A DNA stretch of 64,000 bases from Solea solea (Eukaryota > Chordata > Actinopteri > Pleuronectiformes > Soleidae). The stretch spans positions 20,530,180 to 20,594,179 of the forward strand of contig NC_081135.1 of the NCBI RefSeq assembly GCF_958295425.1, read 5' to 3'. Below, piece after piece: positions 59,577-64,000 of this stretch; position 1 is the stretch's first letter, and each line of letters begins with the position of its first letter. The notes beneath the pieces are model-generated. The model was not told where the DNA came from and did not search any database. It saw nothing but the letters and a program-made list of their open reading frames with translations. Both the position numbers and the translations under genes were made by a program.

Positions 59577-59647
59577 ATGAATCAGATGAACATCTGGTTT
59601 ATCTCAGTGACTCTGAAGCTTCCTGTTCAGACTGTAAACAGAATCAG
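59577..59647 (+). CDS. Weak candidate exon of an unknown protein
   Basis: A long CT tract and TG run lead to acceptor ttaatcccag at 59576. The next 71 bases read DESDEHLVYLSDSEASCSDC then KQNQ (if one G is supplied by the previous exon) and end at CAG with donor gtgcaa. The peptide is acidic and plausible, but I do not recognise it and the donor is weak. It may be chance next to a microsatellite. Confidence 0.2.
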
Positions 59648-60646
59648 GTGCAAACACTGATCGTAAATTTATTTTTCCATAGTTCTTTGAATGAAATCTT
59701 TGCGCCGGGCAGCTCTTCATGTCATCAGAATCTGAACTCTCTTTTTGAAGCCTGATGTTCACAGACATCATGCACCTGCAACAAAGCGATACCAGCTGTC
59801 AATCACACTGGTGTCCACTCCTATCTGCTATTTTCCTCTAAATGGGAACGTAATTTACAAAACTGACATCATGCGCTATCGAAGATGTCCTGAAGCTAGT
59901 GATTGAGACCATTTAATCTCAATCACTGATTCTATAAATCAAATGAGAAGCCTCATTTTACCTAGTCTCTTACTTCATTGTTGGCCTCAACCAGGAAACT
60001 GTAAGACTACATTTACTTTTTTCTATATGGTCTATGACAAGGACTTATGAGGACTTATAAATGCACAATGAGAAATTTAAAGCTACGTGACATACTGTAC
60101 GTAGCTTCCATACCAGCCTGGCTCTGTCCAAAGTTAAAAATTCCACAGACAGTCACATTTATAGCAGGATTGTGTCTTGGTTGGGTGCAGAAACTTCCTA
60201 AACTCTCCACTAATCACATGGCAACTTCACATTATGAAAATACTGCCAAAGACATAGCAGTAAAACCTCTAAAAAAAAAACACATGTTGGTGTTTAAACT
60301 CTGTGCAGATTAAAAAGGAAAGGAGATAAAACTGTTAATTAGTGGAACCTCAGAAGTGCTCTTAGGTAGAATTTATAGTTTGTTTCCAGTCTTCATGGTA
60401 CAGTATAGGCTAAATAAATCTCCTGGCTGTTGTTTCATAATAACTGCACAGACAGCTTCTCATCTTAACGCTTAATAAGAAAGCAAAAAAGAGGATTTCC
60501 TAAAAAGATGACTTATTCCTGCACATTTGGTAGCGGTAGATGCAAAGAAAGCTCAGCACTATATTCACAACAAAGTAAAATCAACAATAGAGGTTTTAAG
60601 AGCAACCTCTGCTGCTGATGATTTTTCCTCCTTGATCTCAGCAATA

Positions 60647-61032
60647 GGGCCACACGGTGGTGTAGTGGTTAGCACTCTCGCCTTGCAGCGAGAAGACCCG
60701 GGTTCGAGCCCCGGTTGGAACAAGGGCCTTTCTGCATGGAGTTTGCATGTTCTCCCCGTGTGTGCGTGGGTTCTCTCCGGGTACTCCGGCTTCCTCCCAC
60801 AGTCCAAAAACATGCAATGTGGGGATAGGTAAATTGAACACTCTAAATTGACCATAGGAGTGAGTGTGAGAGTGAATGGTTGTTTGTCTCTATCTGTGTG
60901 TGGCCCTGCGATGGACTGGCGATCTGTCCAGGGTGTACCCCGCCTATCGCCCGATGTAGCTGAGATTGGCACAGCACCCCCCGCGACCCTCTGGCAGAGG
61001 ATAAAGCGGTAGATGATGACTGACTGACTGAC
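60647..61032 (+). mobile_element. Full-length tRNA-headed SINE with TSD
   Basis: The head has A box tggtgtagtggttagca (60658-60674) and B box GGTTCGAGCC (60701-60710). The body has tgtgcgtgggttctctccgg, cctgcgatggactggcgatc and gcagaggataaagcggtaga, and the tail is (TGAC)n. TGATCTCAGCAATA occurs on both sides (60633-60646 and 61033-61046), a perfect 14-bp target duplication. It is the best-preserved of four copies in the window. An antisense frame of 161 codons across it is not a gene. Confidence 0.92.
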
Positions 61033-61548
61033 TGATCTCAGCAATAACAAACCACAGTGTGCAAGGCTGAACTCTATATCCTTTATAATGCTGATAAATC
61101 TCTTCCTTTCAACCTGAACTTAACAGAGAAGCTATCACAGCTGTATGCATCATTTTGGAAAGGCATTCATTTGTTGACGGTAAAAGATACACACTCAGTA
61201 AAACCCCTGCAGCAAACATACATTAAATATGTACATTTAATTCCACATAATATGTAGAACATCCACAGTTATCTTTAGACTGTGTCTTGCACACGCAGCA
61301 CGTTTAACATGTACCCACAAATCTCCAGTTGTGATCAAGGCAGGAGACTGAGCGCTCGAACAGACGCTTCAGCTTGTTCATGGTAGATTTTTGAGGTCTG
61401 TCTAAGATCAGTGTCCTGTTGTAGAAACCAGCTGAAAGCATGACATTTAGCTTGAGCTGCAGCAAATATTAATTGATTACTAAACACACCATCATCAAGT
61501 CATTGGTTTGAATCTGTTTTTCACAAGTTCTATATGTTCTTTCAGCTG

Positions 61549-61700
61549 CTTAAAGGGCAGTTTCACCATTTTTTCCTGAAGGAAGTGACTTTGATATTGA
61601 CTTTGATGTCTTTTTTTTTCTCAAATTCCTCTGTTGTTGTGGGAATGAGATATCTTTTTCAAATCCACTGTCTGATGATCAAATAACATGTTTATGAAGT
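61549..61700 (+). repeat. Unclassified dispersed repeat, copy 2
   Basis: The phrases cttaaagggcagtttcacca, ttcctctgttgttgtgggaa and tccactgtctgatgatcaaa match the copy at 29132-29440 in order and orientation. Confidence 0.6.
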
Positions 61701-62225
61701 ATAACATGAAGTATACCTTCTTTAAATGTGAATAAGTTATGTTTCTTTGCTTCTTATAACAAAGAAACTGGAAAAACTGCGTAAGAAAATCATTCAGTAT
61801 TTGAGAACATTGCCATTTTGAAGTTTGGGAAACAGTTATTATCATTTTTTTCACAATTTTCTTACTGAACAAACAACAAACAATTAAATGACAGAATAAT
61901 AGTCAGCCGCAGCCCTATTTCCCACATGAATTGATTAAAGCACTGGCTGCCATGTGTTCTTAAAGCAGAATAGTTACACTTTTACAGTTAGCAAATGTGG
62001 CTGCCAATGATTGAATTCTGTTTTTGTGAGTCTGTTTTCATTGCATTAACAAAAAATTGGTTCATTTTAATTTGTGTTTGCTGCAGCAGTTGTATTTACT
62101 TTTTACAATTTACAATTTTACAAAATCACATTGTAGTACAGTAGTAGCTTAGTAATAACACTGGTAAAGTGTGTGTGTTTTGTCTGTGTGTGGAAATTGT
62201 GTGGAAATTACATTAGAAAATTAAA

Positions 62226-62420
62226 AGATTAGATTATATTAAACTTTATTGTCATTGAAAGTACAGAACTTTTAATGTACGTATAAAGTATAATGAAATT
62301 TGAAAGTTTGTCATCCTACCTGAAGTGCAAGTCACAGCGATTATAAATAAATTATAAATAAATAAATAGTGCATGTTAATGAGGAGTAGCAAAGTGCAAA
62401 TATATAAATATGTATATATA
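62226..62420 (-). mobile_element. LINE 3'-UTR fragment
   Basis: The phrases attaaactttattgtcattg, tgaaatttgaaagtttg and gtgcaagtcacagcga are the reverse of a LINE 3' end (its UTR with CAATAAAGTTTAAT before the tail). It may belong with the coding fragment at 63473-63865. Confidence 0.5.
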
Positions 62421-63472
62421 CAGTTCACACATACACACACATGGTGGTATTTACAAATGAAGTACACAGCGATAGCATGAATGTACAGATGAAAATACCA
62501 TAGTCTATCACAAATGATTGCTCATATTGTTAGTGTACTGCAGTGTAATTATTCCAGGACTGCCCAGATTGCAGTATAAAGCTCTAAATCTCTGTGTGTT
62601 CAGTGTCAGTGGACAGACAGTGAGGTGGTTCATTGGTCTCACGTCCCCTCACGTCCCCTCACGTCTTCACCTTTGTTTGCTGTATCACTAGAACAGTTTG
62701 GTCCCTGATTCTGCGTCGTCAGAGCAAAAGTGGAGTTTCACCTAGAACAGAGAGTGTCACGTCCTGATGGAGCGGAGCATTTATTTAAAGACAGAAGTCA
62801 CCGTGTCCTGAAGTGAAGGTGAGACAGACAGAAGAACCTCATCGTGACGACGGCCTGCTGCGCTACGCAAATAGGACATGATGGCAGTTGTACTCACGAG
62901 AGGATTAGCATTTGCATAAACACATTCTGCATCAGTTTCTGAGCCTGATCCAAATTAAAATGAAATACCCTTGTTTCTGTTCACACTAACTGACACGGCC
63001 TGTATTTAGTCATTAGTAAACACTCAGTGGAGTTCATACCATCTTACATTTGTTGTTTCTTACAATCGCCACTTAAAAGAAAGTACTCTACCAAATCTTT
63101 GGTAATCTGTACCAAATCAGATAAATCAGATTTCCACACTGCAAATGCTGTCTGTTTTATTCTTCTTCTTTAAGATGCAGCCTTGGCTTTTACTCTATCC
63201 ACAATAGAATCTTTTCAAAACTCACCCACCGACAAGAAAACAAATAATGAAATCACAATTGTATTGTTTTTAGATGCAATTTATTTAAAGTAATCATTAT
63301 CAGATAATGCGGTCTGATTATCATATTGTGTTTCCTGTATCATTTAATGTGAGAGCCTCCATGTATCTGTTTTCAATTAAGTAATTGACACTTTGGTCAA
63401 ATAATACATTTCATTAGGCACTCAATAAATAAACAATACAAGTCTGTGTTTAAAAAACACTAGATTAAAATA

Positions 63473-63865
63473 TTATCTAAAATGACAGCTATCTGAGTTC
63501 AGCAGCCTGATAGCTGAAGGAATAAAGGAAGTGATTTGTTTTGCTTTGTACCTGCGACCAGAAGGCGTCACCTCAAACTCATCAGCTAGAAGGTGTTGGC
63601 TGACAATGGAGGTGGCCTTGGGAGAGACAAGAGAAGAAAAAATGACTCCAATAATCTTGCAGCAGGTCTTCACAGGTTGTTTTTGTCCTTAAGAGAACTA
63701 GCAAATAGAAGAGAAGGTTAAAAGACTCCCAATAAAAGAGAGCAACAGTAAAAATTGGTTGCCAACATTAAAAGAGTTCAGCTTCCTCAGCAGGTATATT
63801 CTCTGCTGGCTTAAATCAAATGTAAGCTTGCAGTCAAATACGATACCAAGGATTTAGAGCAAGAC
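63473..63865 (-). pseudogene. Degraded LINE ORF2 C-terminal fragment
   Basis: The minus-strand frame includes ADEFEVTPSGRRYKAKQITS and FIPSAIRLLN, the same C-terminal signature as the LINE at 26.6 kb (SFLQSAIKTYN). Upstream, with frameshifts, it reads ...LLCWLKSNVSLQ-like text on the plus complement near 63790-63850. It is heavily decayed. Confidence 0.6.
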
Positions 63866-64000
63866 CACAACAGTATATTGCACAGGCTGATATATGGGCC
63901 AATATCAACTTTAACACCAGCTGATAAATTATAACACTGCCTGTTGTTGCTAATGTAACTTTGTGCCTCCAGCCAGCAGCACAGATGGTTTGCAGCGAAA

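Larger units (their letters stand above)
48805..64000. other. Long intron or intergenic region after the CpG promoter
   Basis: About 15 kb with no recognised coding exon apart from the weak candidate at 59577. It holds microsatellites, a TG-flanked repeat, an L2-like LINE end, a solo LTR, MITE-like elements, a complete SINE and LINE fragments. If the first exon at 48.5 kb is real, this is its first intron, continuing past the right edge. Confidence 0.45.

Noticed and set aside
60658..60730. tRNA gene suggested by A and B boxes
   Set aside because: The boxes are the head of a SINE with a (TGAC)n tail and target duplication; no acceptor-stem pairing expected of a tRNA was seen.

Overview
The window is nuclear DNA from a bony fish, most likely a percomorph teleost. 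Its genes are split by GT-AG introns, and two of them join in frame into vertebrate proteins. It is also full of (CA)n/(GT)n microsatellites, tRNA-headed SINEs with fish-type tails, L2/Rex1/CR1-like non-LTR retrotransposons, TTAA-flanked MITE-like elements and one solo LTR. No bacterial operon, CRISPR array or true tRNA/rRNA gene was seen.

Region 1 (1-about 25,450, + strand) holds the 3' sixteen coding exons of an ITPRID2 (SSFA2/KRAP) orthologue, 2387-22783. They join without a frame break into 1294 residues plus stop. The 5' exons lie outside the window. A diverged second copy of the exon that opens the IP3-receptor-binding domain lies just upstream of the real one, at 5956. The 3' UTR probably runs to about 25.4 kb and carries a TTAA-type MITE.

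Region 2 (25.8-29.4 kb) is a pile of transposable elements between the genes. A minus-strand L2/Rex1-like LINE (26372-28287) has inserted into a plus-strand relative of the same group (26298-26371 plus 28293-29064). It left a 5-bp target duplication (TGGTA), and the host reading frame is restored when the insert is removed.

Region 3 (29.9-42.7 kb, + strand) is a complete CWC22 gene: a TATA-less promoter with ETS and YY1 sites, a non-coding first exon, 19 coding exons (1125 codons plus stop) and an ATTAAA poly(A) signal. The protein has the MIF4G and MA3 domains that bind eIF4A3 in the spliceosome. It also has an RS-repeat domain near the N terminus, a poly-Ser tract, and a C-terminal domain built on a 48-bp coding minisatellite.

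Region 4 (42.7-64 kb) has no recognised protein gene. It contains a CpG-rich, NRF1-site promoter and probable first exon at about 48.48-48.80 kb (plus strand) of an unidentified gene, one weak candidate exon at 59577-59647, and many repeats.

ITPRID2 tethers IP3 receptors to the actin cytoskeleton, and CWC22 loads the exon-junction core during splicing, so the two have no known functional link. Their head-to-tail order does match the shared human 2q31 neighbourhood. I did not find a convincing new multi-gene system. The observations most worth following are the duplicated itprid2 exon, the change in its FF motif, the CWC22 coding minisatellite and the unassigned promoter.
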